The notes below the pieces were generated by a model. It made no database searches, was not told the origin of the DNA, and saw only the letters and a list, made by a program, of their open reading frames with translations. Below, piece after piece: positions 25,841 to 38,254 of a DNA stretch of 64,000 nucleotides. This stretch comes from Stenotrophomonas maltophilia (GTDB lineage: Bacteria > Pseudomonadota > Gammaproteobacteria > Xanthomonadales > Xanthomonadaceae): the NCBI RefSeq assembly GCF_002799245.1, contig NZ_NEQV01000001.1, positions 372,001-436,000 on the forward strand, read 5' to 3'. A program made the translations under genes and the position numbers. How positions within the stretch are numbered: the first letter of the stretch is position 1; the number at the start of each line of letters is the position of its first letter.

Positions 25841-25885
25841 TCCGGCGTTGCCGCCCTGCCCCTCGGGGTTGGGCAGCAGACAAAA

Positions 25886-25908
25886 GCCCGGCCTCGGCCG
25901 GGTTTTTT
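25886..25908 (+). terminator. Rho-independent terminator of rpsT
   Basis: GCCCGGCC-TC-GGCCGGG followed by TTTTTT, 45 nt after the rpsT stop. Confidence 0.9.
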
Positions 25909-25951
25909 GTTGCCTGCGATCCGGGATCGCGGCGGCGACCGGGCGATCCCC

Positions 25952-25992
25952 GGGGTCAGATCCCTTTTCCACAGGAAAAGGGATCTGACCCC
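25952..25992. repeat. R2 palindromic repeat, copy 1
   Basis: Perfect 19-bp arms GGGGTCAGATCCCTTTTCC and complement with a 3-nt loop ACA. It is placed between the convergent rpsT and obgE terminators. Confidence 0.9.
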
Positions 25993-26015
25993 AGTCCGCG
26001 CGTCCAGCAGCCAAC

Positions 26016-26038
26016 AAAAAACCCGGCCGAAGCCGGGT
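26016..26038 (-). terminator. Rho-independent terminator of obgE
   Basis: On the minus strand: ACCCGGC-TTCG-GCCGGGT followed by TTTTTGTTGG. It lies 25 nt beyond the obgE stop. Confidence 0.9.
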
Positions 26039-26062
26039 CTTTCGCATGGAACCCCAACGGCA

Positions 26063-27214
<1,152 letters not shown>

Positions 27215-27219
27215 CTAAC

Positions 27220-27243
27220 GAAAAGCCCCGCCGAAGCGGGGCT
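27220..27243 (-). terminator. Rho-independent terminator of rplU-rpmA
   Basis: Minus strand: AGCCCCGC-TTCG-GCGGGGCT then TTTCG. It lies in the rpmA-obgE gap and may end the ribosomal-protein transcript before obgE. Confidence 0.8.
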
Positions 27244-27308
27244 CTCCATGCAGCGTGCTCTACATCCAGCACAACCATGCCGGGGCACGGGTGCCGGCGA
27301 TGCCTGGA

Positions 27309-27572
27309 TCAGGCGTCGGCCGAGACGATGCTGACGGTGCGACGCTTCTTGGCGCCCTTGACCGAGAACTCCACCTTGCCGTCCACGAGGGCGAACAGGG
27401 TGTGGTCACGACCCAGGCCAACGCCCGAACCCGGGTGGAACTGGGTGCCGCGCTGACGCACGATGATGTTGCCGGCTTCGATGGCCTGGCCGCCGAAGAT
27501 CTTGACGCCCAGGTACTTCGGGTTGGAGTCGCGACCGTTGCGCGAGGAGCCTACGCCCTTTTTATGTGCCAT
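27309..27572 (-). CDS. rpmA: 50S ribosomal protein L27
   Basis: 87 aa. [20 protein letters not shown] at the N-terminus, with no cleavable firmicute-type leader, and [20 protein letters not shown] are diagnostic. It is 18 nt downstream of rplU, forming the usual pair. Confidence 0.97.
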   Translation of the reverse strand: MAHKKGVGSSRNGRDSNPKYLGVKIFGGQAIEAGNIIVRQRGTQFHPGSGVGLGRDHTLFALVDGKVEFSVKGAKKRRTVSIVSADA

Positions 27573-27590
27573 GACTGCTTCTCCTGATGC

Positions 27591-27899
27591 TTAGCCGGCG
27601 ATGCCGGTGATCTCGATTTCGGTGTAGTACTGACGGTGACCCTGACGCTTCATGTGGTGCTTGCGGCGACGGAACTTGATGATCCGGACCTTGTCAGCAC
27701 GACCCTGGGACAGGACCTTGGCGGTGACGGCAGCGCCCTTCAGCGCATCGCCCAGCTTCACGCCGTCGCTGTCACCCAGCATCAGGATGTTGTCAAACTT
27801 GATCTCGCTGCCGACTTCGACTTCGAGCTTTTCAATGCGGAGCTTTTCGCCCTGCGCCACGCGGTATTGCTTACCGCCGGTGACCAGTACTGCGTACAT
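27591..27899 (-). CDS. rplU: 50S ribosomal protein L21
   Basis: 102 aa. [20 protein letters not shown] and the C-terminal [20 protein letters not shown] are typical. The frame is open to 27944, but the start at 27899 gives the conserved N-terminus. Confidence 0.97.
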   Translation of the reverse strand: MYAVLVTGGKQYRVAQGEKLRIEKLEVEVGSEIKFDNILMLGDSDGVKLGDALKGAAVTAKVLSQGRADKVRIIKFRRRKHHMKRQGHRQYYTEIEITGIAG

Positions 27900-27964
27900 G
27901 ACCAGGCCTTCCTCTGTAGTTATTGTGGTCTGAGCTGCCGCCATCGAGGGCGGACAGGAGCGGA

Positions 27965-27994
27965 ATTGTACGCAGATCAGCCAGCGCGGGTCAA
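27965..27994 (-). promoter_or_regulatory. Sigma70 promoter of rplU-rpmA
   Basis: Minus strand TTGACC (27994-27989), 18-bp spacer, TACAAT (27970-27965). It leaves a leader of about 55-60 nt before the rplU ATG. Confidence 0.6.
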
Positions 27995-28031
27995 GTCAAC
28001 CCCTGAACGATCCGGGAGGCCCTGCCGGAAC

Positions 28032-28074
28032 GGGGTCAGATCCCTTTCCACGTTGTGAAACGGGATCTGACCCC
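28032..28074. repeat. R2 palindromic repeat, copy 2
   Basis: Arms GGGGTCAGATCCC and its complement. The inner part has decayed: TTTCCACGTTGTGAAAC, with a partial TTTC/GAAA pairing. It lies upstream of the rplU promoter, in the divergent rplU-uvrA gap of about 317 bp. No LexA-type box was recognised there. Confidence 0.85.
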
Positions 28075-28216
28075 TGCCTGACGGCCTGTCTCACAAGGTG
28101 AGACACCGGGCTGGCATTGTCGCCCATTGCCCCCATCTGGTCACCTCGGTAGGCTGACCGATTGCCGTTCCCTGCTGGCCCGGCACCCAGCCAACGCCCC
28201 CACAACCGGATCCCCC

Positions 28217-31218
<3,002 letters not shown>

Positions 31219-31219
<1 letters not shown>

Positions 31220-31626
31220 TGAGCAGCGAACACAAGATCCTGGCCCGCATCCCGATCAGCGTGCGCTGGCGTGACATGGACAGCATGGGCCACGTCAACA
31301 ACGCCAAGTACATTTCCTACCTGGAAGAAGCGCGCGTGCGCTGGATGCTGGGCGTGGACGGCGTATCGATGACCGACCGCATCGCACCGGTGGTGGCCGC
31401 GACCAACGTCAACTACCGGCTGCCGATCGTGTGGCCCAACGACATCCTGGTCGAACTGTTCGTCGAGCGCCTGGGCAACAGCAGCGTGACCATCGGCCAC
31501 CGCATCGTCGACCAGCAGGATGAGTCGAAGCTGTATTCCGACGGCAACGTGGTGGTGGTCTGGATGGATACGCAGACCGGCAAGAGCGCGCCGCTGCCAG
31601 ACGCGATCCGCAACGCGTCCACCTGA
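31219..31626 (+). CDS. Acyl-CoA thioesterase (4HBT/YbgC-like)
   Basis: 135-aa hot-dog-fold enzyme. RWRDMDSMGHVNNAKYISYL holds the catalytic Asp and the GHVNNA motif of 4-hydroxybenzoyl-CoA-type thioesterases. Its ATG overlaps the uvrA TGA, so it is co-translated with uvrA; that pairing is not functionally obvious. The substrate is unknown. Confidence 0.85.
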
Positions 31627-31635
31627 AATGCCCCG

Positions 31636-31701
31636 GTAGGTGCCGACCTTGGTCGGCACGCTTCGGCCGTAATGAGGTTGCCGGCCAGCGGCCGGCATTA
31701 C
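31636..31701. repeat. SMAG-type repeat pair (GTAG headed, inverted)
   Basis: A plus-strand unit GTAGGTGCCGACC...GGTCGGCAC (31636-31659) and an inverted unit reading GTAATGCCGGCCGCTGGCCG on the minus strand (31701-31680). GTAG or GTAA headed hairpins in head-to-head order are the SMAG dimer arrangement. Confidence 0.75.
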
Positions 31702-31723
31702 CCACACTGTTCAAAGGACTGAC

Positions 31724-32449
31724 ATGATCCACCAGACGGAACTGCGCGACCTGCTGCCCGGCATGGTCCCCTTCCCCACCGACGTCTTCCCTGCCGACCA
31801 GGCCTGGCTTGGCCAGCACCTGCTACCACTGCTGAAGATCGACCTGGGCGTGCTGCGCCCGGAACTGGCCGGCCAGGTGGCGACGATGCTGTGCCCGATC
31901 GAGCCGTATGACGGCTGCATCGGCGAGACCACCGAAGAACACCACAACGATTTCACCGGCACCAACTGGATCGCCTTCGAACTGACCGCCGGCAACGAGA
32001 TGCGCTTCCTCGGCAACGAGGGTTATTTCATCGGCGAGGCGGTGCAGGACAAGGACGCGCAGGAACACATCGCGCAGATGCGCGAGAGCTACGCCAAGGC
32101 CCGCGACTACCATGCCACGCACGGTCGCCTGGCCTGCTATTCGCGCTACGGCAAGGGTGAAGCCAGCGAGCGCGATTACCTGGATACGCTGGGGGGCCCG
32201 ATCGGTTTCGGCAACTGGACCGAGACCGCGGAGATTCCCGCCGCCTTCGGGCTGGGCTTCACCGAGGCGGCCGATGACCCCGACGCTGCGGACGATGCCG
32301 AAACCGTGATCATCACCCGCAATGGCAACAAGTTCTTCGCCGTGGCCGACGTAGCCGGCTACAACTGGTGCGCCACCGGCGCCGACGCGATCGTGATGCT
32401 GTACGAGCCGGAAAGCCGCACGGTGCTGTTCTCGTACGACTGGTCGTAA
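31724..32449 (+). CDS. Conserved hypothetical protein, 241 aa
   Basis: Not recognised. Soluble and acidic, no signal or membrane segment. It has aromatic-rich motifs such as NDFTGTNWIAFELTAGNEMR, GGPIGFGNWTETAEIP and a C-terminal YEPESRTVLFSYDWS. The fold may be a cytosolic beta-rich domain. It is flanked on both sides by SMAG pairs, so it is probably transcribed alone. Confidence 0.6.
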   Translation: MIHQTELRDLLPGMVPFPTDVFPADQAWLGQHLLPLLKIDLGVLRPELAGQVATMLCPIEPYDGCIGETTEEHHNDFTGTNWIAFELTAGNEMRFLGNEGYFIGEAVQDKDAQEHIAQMRESYAKARDYHATHGRLACYSRYGKGEASERDYLDTLGGPIGFGNWTETAEIPAAFGLGFTEAADDPDAADDAETVIITRNGNKFFAVADVAGYNWCATGADAIVMLYEPESRTVLFSYDWS

Positions 32450-32458
32450 ACCCCCGTG

Positions 32459-32514
32459 GTAGTGCCGGCCGCTGGCCGGTATTTCCTGTACAGCCGGCCA
32501 GCGGCGGGCATTAC
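32459..32514. repeat. SMAG-type repeat pair (GTAG, inverted dimer)
   Basis: GTAGTGCCGGCCGCTGGCCG (from 32459) and an inverted unit ending at 32514 (GTAATGCCCGCCGCTGGCCG on the minus strand). Textbook SMAG dimer between convergent genes. Confidence 0.85.
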
Positions 32515-32521
32515 CCGATCG

Positions 32522-32968
32522 TCATTTCGCGGTCCTGCGCACGGTCAGCGCCGCGCTCGCTTCGCCACCGCCTTCCAGCTGCAGCCGCAGCGGCAGCACC
32601 TGCCCTTCCTTCAACGCCGCCTTCCCCTGCATCAGCATCAGGTGCAGGCCACCGGGCTTGAGCTCGGCACGCGCCCCGGGTGCCAGCGGCAGACGCTCGA
32701 TCGCGCGCATCCGGCTGACCCCGTCGACGATCGTGGTCTCGTGCAGCGACACATCACCAAAGCCGCTGCTGGCCGCGCCGGTGATCGCCACCGCCTTGCT
32801 GCAGCCGTTGCGGATCACACCGTAGCCCGCGGTCATCGGCATCGCCGGATTCGGCGGCAGCCGCGCCCAGCCCTGCTCCACCGTGACGCAGCCGGGTTCC
32901 GCCGCAGCGGCCGATGCTGCGGCCGCACACAGCACCAACAGTACGCCAACGAATGGTTTGGTTATCAT
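32522..32968 (-). CDS. Periplasmic copper chaperone PCu(A)C family protein
   Basis: 148 aa with signal peptide MITKPFVGVLLVLCAAAASA. The copper-binding H(x)nM...HxM pattern is visible as SLHETTIVDGVSRMR and GGLHLMLMQG. PCu(A)C proteins deliver Cu(I) to oxidase CuA or CuB centres. The oxidase operon cyo lies 30 kb away in this window; no closer copper gene is seen. Confidence 0.85.
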   Translation of the reverse strand: MITKPFVGVLLVLCAAAASAAAAEPGCVTVEQGWARLPPNPAMPMTAGYGVIRNGCSKAVAITGAASSGFGDVSLHETTIVDGVSRMRAIERLPLAPGARAELKPGGLHLMLMQGKAALKEGQVLPLRLQLEGGGEASAALTVRRTAK

Positions 32969-33002
32969 CGCCCAGGTTCCTTCTTCGCAACGAGACCGCA
33001 GC

Positions 33003-33779
33003 ATGACGACGCTCATCGAGGTGATCAACCATGGCCCCATCCGCGAACTGCGCCTGGCGCGGCCGCCGGTCAACGCACTGGACACCGAACTGTGCCGGCA
33101 GTTGATCCACGCCATCGAGCTGGCCATGGCCGAAGACGCGCACGGCATCGTGCTGTCGGGCAGTGAGCGCATCTTCACCGGTGGCATGGACGTGCCGCAC
33201 CTGCTCTCGCATGGCGATGACAAGCACAAGCTGTTGGACACCTGGAACGCCTTCTTTGGCGCCGTGCGCACACTGGCCGAGAGCCGCATCCCGGTGGTCG
33301 CGGCGATCACCGGCCATGCGCCGGCCGGCGGTTGCGTGCTGGCCCTGTGCTGCGACTACCGGGTGATGGCGCGCAGCGCCGATCCGTCGCGGCCGTATGC
33401 CATCGGCCTGAACGAAGTGCAGGTCGGCCTGATCGCACCGGAGGGCATCCAGCGCCTGCTGCGCCGAGCGGTGGGCGTGCACCGCGCCGGCGTCCTGCTG
33501 ACCACCGGTTCGCTGGTGCCGGCCGAACAGGCGCTGCAGATCGGCCTGGTCGATGAACTGGCCGAAGGCGACCTGGTGGTGGCGCGTGCCGTGGCCTGGC
33601 TGCAGAACCTGCTCAAGCAGCCGCGGCAGCCGATGCTGCTGACCCGCGCCATCGCCCGCGCCGACCTGCACGTGGCGCTGCAGCCGGACCTGATCCAGCT
33701 CGACCGCTTCGTCGAGGCCTGGTTCGCCCCGGACGCGCAGAACGCCCTGCAGGCCCTGGTCGCCCGCCTGGGCAAGTAA
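33003..33779 (+). CDS. Enoyl-CoA hydratase/isomerase (crotonase) family protein
   Basis: 258 aa. The oxyanion-hole segments are SGSERIFTGGMDVPHL and AITGHAPAGGCVLALCCDYR (about residue 106). The usual catalytic Glu of hydratases is not obvious: IGLNEVQVGLIAPEG carries a Glu at the first position only. The exact reaction (hydratase, isomerase or hydrolase) is therefore open. It faces the copper chaperone gene divergently across 34 bp. Confidence 0.85.
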   Translation: MTTLIEVINHGPIRELRLARPPVNALDTELCRQLIHAIELAMAEDAHGIVLSGSERIFTGGMDVPHLLSHGDDKHKLLDTWNAFFGAVRTLAESRIPVVAAITGHAPAGGCVLALCCDYRVMARSADPSRPYAIGLNEVQVGLIAPEGIQRLLRRAVGVHRAGVLLTTGSLVPAEQALQIGLVDELAEGDLVVARAVAWLQNLLKQPRQPMLLTRAIARADLHVALQPDLIQLDRFVEAWFAPDAQNALQALVARLGK

Positions 33780-33782
33780 GCG

Positions 33783-33805
33783 GTAGTGCCGGCCGCCGGC
33801 CGGCA
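33783..33805 (+). repeat. SMAG-type repeat, single unit
   Basis: GTAGTGCCGGCCGCCGGCCG, continuing GCA: a single GTAG-headed hairpin immediately after the crotonase stop. Confidence 0.75.
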
Positions 33806-33836
33806 ACCACAGGCGCCCCGGGAGGATTGCAGCACA

Positions 33837-33877
33837 GGGGTCGGATCCCTTTCGCCAAGCGAAAGGGATCCGACCCC
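33837..33877. repeat. R2 palindromic repeat, copy 3
   Basis: Perfect 19-bp arms GGGGTCGGATCCCTTTCGC with loop CAA. It has TCGG where copy 1 has TCAG, with the compensating change in the other arm. It lies between two same-strand genes. Confidence 0.9.
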
Positions 33878-33909
33878 TGACCGGTATAATCAGGCCCTCT
33901 TTCACTGCT

Positions 33910-34830
33910 GTGGCCGCCCCCTTGAACGACACGCCCGAACCCGTCGTCTCCGAGCTGATCGACCTGCTCACGCTGGAGCGGCTGGAGGACAACCTGTTCC
34001 GCGGACAAAGCCGCGACATCGGCACCAAGTACGTGTTCGGCGGGCAGGTGCTGGGCCAGGCGCTGGCCGCAGCGCAGGCCACGGTCGACAACGGCCGCCA
34101 CGTGCACTCGCTGCACGCCTACTTCCTGCGCGCCGGCAACATCGACCACCCGATCGTCTACGACGTGGACCGCACCCGCGATGGCGGCAGCTTCTCGGTG
34201 CGCCGGGTCACCGCGATCCAGCACGGCAAGGTGATCTTCTTCTGCGCGGCCTCGTTCCAGCAGGCCGAAACCGGCGCCGAGCACCAGCACAAGATGCCCG
34301 AAGTGCCGCAGCCGGAAGACATCGAACCGAACCGTCCGCTGCCGGCCGAAGTGCTGGAGCGGCTGCCGATCAAGGTGCAGCGCTGGCTGTCGCGCGGCGG
34401 CCCGTTCGAGTTCCGCCACGTCTACCCGCGCGACGAACTGAACCCGCCCAAGCGCCCGCCCTACCACCAGGTGTGGCTGCGCCTGAGCGAGCCCGTCGGC
34501 GATGCGCCCGAACTGCACCAGGCACTGCTGGCCTACGCCTCAGACTTCCACCTGCTGGGCACGGCGACATTCCCGCATGGGATCAGCTACTACCACCCGC
34601 ATGTGCAGATGGCCTCGCTCGACCACGCGATCTGGTTCCACCGCCCGTTCCGCGCCGACGACTGGCTGCTGTACTCGCTGGACAGCCCCAGCGCGCAGGA
34701 TTCGCGCGGCCTGGCCCGCGGCCAGTTCTTCACCCGCAATGGCGTGCTGGTGGCCAGCACCGCGCAGGAAGGCCTGATCCGCGTGGTTCCCGACCAGGCA
34801 GCGGCCGCCGCCGTGCCGGCCAAGGATTGA
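33910..34830 (+). CDS. tesB: Acyl-CoA thioesterase II
   Basis: 306-aa double hot-dog thioesterase. RGQSRDIGTKYVFGGQVLGQ at the N-terminus, HSLHAYFLRAGN, and C-terminal ASLDHAIWFHRPFRADDWLL with the catalytic Asp are typical of TesB. GTG start at 33910; an in-frame TTG follows four codons later. The next gene begins 4 nt after its stop. Confidence 0.93.
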   Translation: MAAPLNDTPEPVVSELIDLLTLERLEDNLFRGQSRDIGTKYVFGGQVLGQALAAAQATVDNGRHVHSLHAYFLRAGNIDHPIVYDVDRTRDGGSFSVRRVTAIQHGKVIFFCAASFQQAETGAEHQHKMPEVPQPEDIEPNRPLPAEVLERLPIKVQRWLSRGGPFEFRHVYPRDELNPPKRPPYHQVWLRLSEPVGDAPELHQALLAYASDFHLLGTATFPHGISYYHPHVQMASLDHAIWFHRPFRADDWLLYSLDSPSAQDSRGLARGQFFTRNGVLVASTAQEGLIRVVPDQAAAAAVPAKD

Positions 34831-34834
34831 TCCG

Positions 34835-35338
34835 ATGCGCCAGATCTTCAGCAGCCAGCGCGTGGAAACCGTCGAAGGCGTGGCCGAGCTCCTGCGCGGG
34901 CACGGCATCGACGTCAAGGTGACCAATGGGCGCTCGTACAAGACCCGCCGCCGCGGCCAGTTCAGCTACACCGACCTGGGCAACGCCAACGCCTACCCGG
35001 CGGTGTGGATCGTGCGCGCCGACGACCAGCCGCGTGCGCGCGAGATCCTTCGCGAGGCGCGCCTGCTCGACACCACCCGCCGCGACCATCCGACCGCCGA
35101 GTTCGCCTTCCGCGATGTGCCGGAGCAGGCCGGTGGCGGCCGCAGCTGGGCCTGGCGCATCCGCATCGCCCTGCTGGTGGTGATCGCCGGCGTGGCGCTG
35201 GTGATCGGCCTGCGCCACCGCGGCGCCCCGCCGCCGCCTGCTCCTACCCCGCAGGCCCAGCCGCAGCAGGCGCAGCCGGCCCCGCAGGCGGCACCGGAAG
35301 AGGAAGAAGTGCGGGTCCGCATCCAGCCCTCGAAATGA
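34835..35338 (+). CDS. DUF2007-like protein with a C-terminal membrane helix
   Basis: 167 aa. The first 85 residues (MRQIFSSQRVETVEGVAELL...WIVRADDQPRAREILREAR) resemble the DUF2007 putative signal-transducing fold. A membrane helix follows (IRIALLVVIAGVALVIGLRH) and then a Pro/Gln/Ala-rich tail ending EEEEVRVRIQPSK. It is probably an operon with tesB. The TGA stop is the left boundary of repeat R1 copy 2. Role unknown. Confidence 0.7.
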   Translation: MRQIFSSQRVETVEGVAELLRGHGIDVKVTNGRSYKTRRRGQFSYTDLGNANAYPAVWIVRADDQPRAREILREARLLDTTRRDHPTAEFAFRDVPEQAGGGRSWAWRIRIALLVVIAGVALVIGLRHRGAPPPPAPTPQAQPQQAQPAPQAAPEEEEVRVRIQPSK

Positions 35339-35413
35339 AAAAGGGGACGGAGGGGATTAAGTCGTTTGTGCCCCACGTGCCGCAAACGACTTAATCCCCT
35401 CCGTCCCCTTTTT
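35338..35413. repeat. R1 palindromic repeat, copy 2
   Basis: AAAAAGGGGACGGAGGGG with ATTAAGTCGTTTG and full complement, ending CCCCTTTTT, about 10-nt loop. The first A belongs to the TGA stop of the preceding gene. Probable bidirectional terminator. Confidence 0.9.
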
Positions 35414-35474
35414 GCGGTCACATTGGGCGCGCGGCTCCGTCATGGGACACAATCCCAGCAGGAGAGCCGCCGCC

Positions 35475-36692
35475 ATGACGACGTTCGCCGCATCGATCGA
35501 CCAGACCCTGGAACGCGAACTGCCCGCCGCTGCCAGCGGTTGCCAGCACGCCTATGGACGCATCGTGCTGGCCTGCCAGAACACGGTCACCGCCATCGCG
35601 CTGGCCATCACCCGCGACCGCCAGGCGAGCGAGGACATCGCCCAGGAAGCCTTCGTGAAGGGCTGGCAGCAGCTGCACCAGCTGCGCAGCTCGACCAGCT
35701 TCCTGCCGTGGCTGCGGCAGATCACCCGCAACCTGGCCCGCGACTGGCTGCGTGCGCAGCGTGGCCGGCCGCTGACCGGCGAGGCGGCCGAGGTTGCGCT
35801 GGGCATGGCCGCCGACCCGGCCCCGGGCGCAGCTGACCGGCTGCAACGGGTGGAAGAGGAGATCGCCGCCGAGGACATCATCTCCACCCTGCCTGCCGAC
35901 AGCCGCGAAGTACTGTTGCTGTACTACCGCGAAGGACAGCGCTCGCAGCAGGTCGCCGATCTGCTCGGGCTCAGCGATGCGGCCGTGCGCAAGCGCCTGT
36001 CGCGTGCACGTGCCCTGGTGCGCGAAGGCCTGCTGCAGCGCTTCGGTGAATTCGCCCGCAGCAGCGCGCCGAGCGCCGCATTCGCCACCGCCGTGGTGTC
36101 GATGGTCCTGGTGGCCGCACCCGGCACCGCCAGTGCCGCGGTCCTGCTCGGCACCGGTGTCGGCATCGGTGGCAGCAAGCTCGGTCTCGGCGGCGCCAGT
36201 GTTGCCGGCGGCACCGCGATGGGCTCATTGACCGCCACCCTGGGCCAGCTGCATGTGCTGCCGGCCGAAAGCTGGGGTGCGGTCATCGGCGGCGTTGCCG
36301 GCGGAGCGATCGGCAGCTACCTCGGCGGGCGCTTCCTGATGTCGTATACCGAGACGGAAGCTGAGCGCAGCCAGGTCCGCCACTTCCTCTACCTCAACAT
36401 CATCACCGGCATGGTCTGGTGCCTGGCGATCCTGCTGGCGGTCATGCTGCGGGCACCGGTCTGGGGGCAGCTGCTGGCGCTGGCGGTCGGCCTGGTCGTG
36501 GTCAATTACCAGTGCCTGGTGACGCTGCAACGGGTAATGGCACCGATGATCGTGCGTGACTCGGCGCGTCGCGGACGCAGCGGAACCAACTGGAAGTACG
36601 AGTCCATGTACGGCCGCACCGGCATCATCGCCATGAACCTGATGGTCATCGCGCTGGTGCTGTACTCACTGCTGCGCGGCGGCGGCCTGTAA
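35475..36692 (+). CDS. ECF-type sigma factor fused to a C-terminal membrane domain
   Basis: 405 aa. The N-terminal half is a sigma70-family factor: region 2 AITRDRQASEDIAQEAFVKG and FLPWLRQITRNLARDWLRAQ, and region 4 LPADSREVLLLYYREGQRSQ followed by an HTH (VADLLGLSDAAVRKRLSRAR). From about residue 195 it continues with hydrophobic Gly/Ala-rich helices (ATAVVSMVLVAAPG, GVIGGVAGGAIGSYLGG, LNIITGMVWCLAILLAVMLR, MNLMVIALVLYSLL), probably four to six membrane spans. No separate anti-sigma gene is adjacent, so the membrane part may act as a built-in control or anchor; that is inference. Confidence 0.88.
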   Translation: MTTFAASIDQTLERELPAAASGCQHAYGRIVLACQNTVTAIALAITRDRQASEDIAQEAFVKGWQQLHQLRSSTSFLPWLRQITRNLARDWLRAQRGRPLTGEAAEVALGMAADPAPGAADRLQRVEEEIAAEDIISTLPADSREVLLLYYREGQRSQQVADLLGLSDAAVRKRLSRARALVREGLLQRFGEFARSSAPSAAFATAVVSMVLVAAPGTASAAVLLGTGVGIGGSKLGLGGASVAGGTAMGSLTATLGQLHVLPAESWGAVIGGVAGGAIGSYLGGRFLMSYTETEAERSQVRHFLYLNIITGMVWCLAILLAVMLRAPVWGQLLALAVGLVVVNYQCLVTLQRVMAPMIVRDSARRGRSGTNWKYESMYGRTGIIAMNLMVIALVLYSLLRGGGL

Positions 36693-36694
36693 CG

Positions 36695-36722
36695 GACAAC
36701 GCCGGCAATGCGCCGGCGTTGT
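36695..36722 (+). terminator. Hairpin between convergent genes
   Basis: GACAACGCCGGC / GCCGGCGTTGTC, 12-bp stem, 4-nt loop. No T-run follows, so efficiency is doubtful. Confidence 0.5.
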
Positions 36723-36743
36723 CGTCGATTACCGCATTGAAAC

Positions 36744-37304
36744 TCAGCGCTGCGGCTTCGGTGCAGCGCCGTCACGCGGACCGCCATGGCGCGGGCCACC
36801 GTGCATCGGGCCCTTGGCTGCGTCGAACTCGGCCTTGCTCAGCTGGCCATCCTTGTTGGTGTCGGCGGCAGCGAACCAGGCGTCACGGCGCTGCTTCATG
36901 CGCAGCTCGCGGTCGGCCTTGTCCAGGTAACCATCCTTGTTGAGGTCGAGCTGGTCGAAGCGCGCGGCCAGGCGCGGATCGGCCTTGGCTTCTTCGCGGC
37001 TGATGCGGCCGTCCTTGTTGACGTCCAGCTTGGCCCAGCGCTCACCGCCATGGCCACGGCGGCCATGCTGCCAGCGCGGCATCTCATCGCGCGAGAGCTT
37101 GCCGTCCTTGTTCTTGTCCAGCTCGTCGAACTTCGCGGCCAGGCGCGGGTTGGCAGCCGCCTCGCTGCGGTCGATGACGCCGTCGCCATTGGTGTCCAGC
37201 TTGGCCGGGCGCTGCGCCGGTGTGGTCGGGGTGTCGGCCGCCAGCGCGATACCGGAAGCGGAGGTGGCGAGCAGCAGGGCCAGCAGCAGGGGGGTACGGA
37301 TCAT
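36744..37304 (-). CDS. Secreted EF-hand calcium-binding protein
   Basis: 186 aa, signal peptide [20 protein letters not shown] then LAA. Five EF-hand loops are visible: [48 protein letters not shown] and [12 protein letters not shown], spaced 20-45 residues apart. The C-terminus is His/Gly/Pro-rich ([13 protein letters not shown]). Probably a periplasmic calcium buffer or sensor; a partner is not indicated by context. Confidence 0.88.
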   Translation of the reverse strand: MIRTPLLLALLLATSASGIALAADTPTTPAQRPAKLDTNGDGVIDRSEAAANPRLAAKFDELDKNKDGKLSRDEMPRWQHGRRGHGGERWAKLDVNKDGRISREEAKADPRLAARFDQLDLNKDGYLDKADRELRMKQRRDAWFAAADTNKDGQLSKAEFDAAKGPMHGGPRHGGPRDGAAPKPQR

Positions 37305-37460
37305 GAGGTCACTCCTGGGGATGGAAACAGCGTCGGGGTGATCACTTCACCCTCGGGTGACAACAACGCCCGGATGCGACATCGGTTGACACTGCTGCCA
37401 GTTCCATTCATCCGGCGGACAGTCGCCGCCACTGCGACGGGCTGGAGCTATGCTGTGTCC

Positions 37461-38216
37461 ATGGCGATGCATGGCGACAGAGACGACGAACTGCGGCTTT
37501 TCCAGACCGGCGAGCACCCCTGCGGGTACTGGTCGGACCGGGTGGCGCGCGACCTGGTGCTGGACCCGCACGATCGCCGCCTGGGCGGCCTGTACCCGCT
37601 GGCACTGAGCTGGGGCTTCCGCCGCAGCGGCGATCTGGTCTACCGGCCGCATTGCGCGCACTGCCAGGCCTGCGTGGCGGTGCGCATACCGGTGGCCCGC
37701 TTCGCCCCGGACCGCAGCCAGCGCCGCTGTGCCGCCCGCAATGACGACCTGGAGGTGCGGATCACCGCCGCCACCGCCCGCGACGACCTGTTCGCGCTGT
37801 ACCACCGCTACCTCACCCACCGCCACGCCAATGGCGGCATGGACGACCACGGCCCGCATGAGTTCGAGCAGTTCCTGATCGGCAGCTGGTCGCACACCCG
37901 CTTCATGGAGATGCGCCTGCCGGGCCACGACGGCCAGCCCAGCCAGCTGCTGGGGGTGGCGGTGACCGACGTCACCGAGCACGGCCTGTCGGCGGTCTAC
38001 ACCTTCTTCGACCCGGACCACGCCACACGCGGGCTGGGCACCTTCGCGATCCTGCAGCAGATCGAGTGGGCGCGCCGCGAGGGCCTGCCGCACGTGTACC
38101 TGGGCTACTGGATCCGCGGCCACCAGAAGATGGACTACAAGCGCCGCTTCCATCCGCTGGAAGCCTACGACGGCCGCCGCTGGCACGATTTCGACAAGGA
38201 TCTGGACGGGCGCTGA
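37461..38216 (+). CDS. bpt: Aspartate/glutamate leucyltransferase (Bpt)
   Basis: 251 aa. It transfers Leu from leucyl-tRNA to N-terminal Asp or Glu in the bacterial N-degron pathway. Typical ATE/Bpt features are [20 protein letters not shown], the CxxC-type [50 protein letters not shown] and [18 protein letters not shown]. An ATG at 37461 was chosen; MAMHGD has a second Met two codons later. Cytoplasmic and monocistronic. Confidence 0.93.
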   Translation: MAMHGDRDDELRLFQTGEHPCGYWSDRVARDLVLDPHDRRLGGLYPLALSWGFRRSGDLVYRPHCAHCQACVAVRIPVARFAPDRSQRRCAARNDDLEVRITAATARDDLFALYHRYLTHRHANGGMDDHGPHEFEQFLIGSWSHTRFMEMRLPGHDGQPSQLLGVAVTDVTEHGLSAVYTFFDPDHATRGLGTFAILQQIEWARREGLPHVYLGYWIRGHQKMDYKRRFHPLEAYDGRRWHDFDKDLDGR

Positions 38217-38254
38217 CAAACCGCTGACACCGGCCGGGGTGCACAATACGGCCC

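Noticed and set aside
28075..28216. LexA box before uvrA
   Set aside because: No sequence close to the gammaproteobacterial CTGTN8ACAG or Xanthomonas-type TTAGN6TACTA was found.
33780..33909. Short coding ORFs across R2 and SMAG repeats
   Set aside because: They consist only of repeat sequence read in frame.
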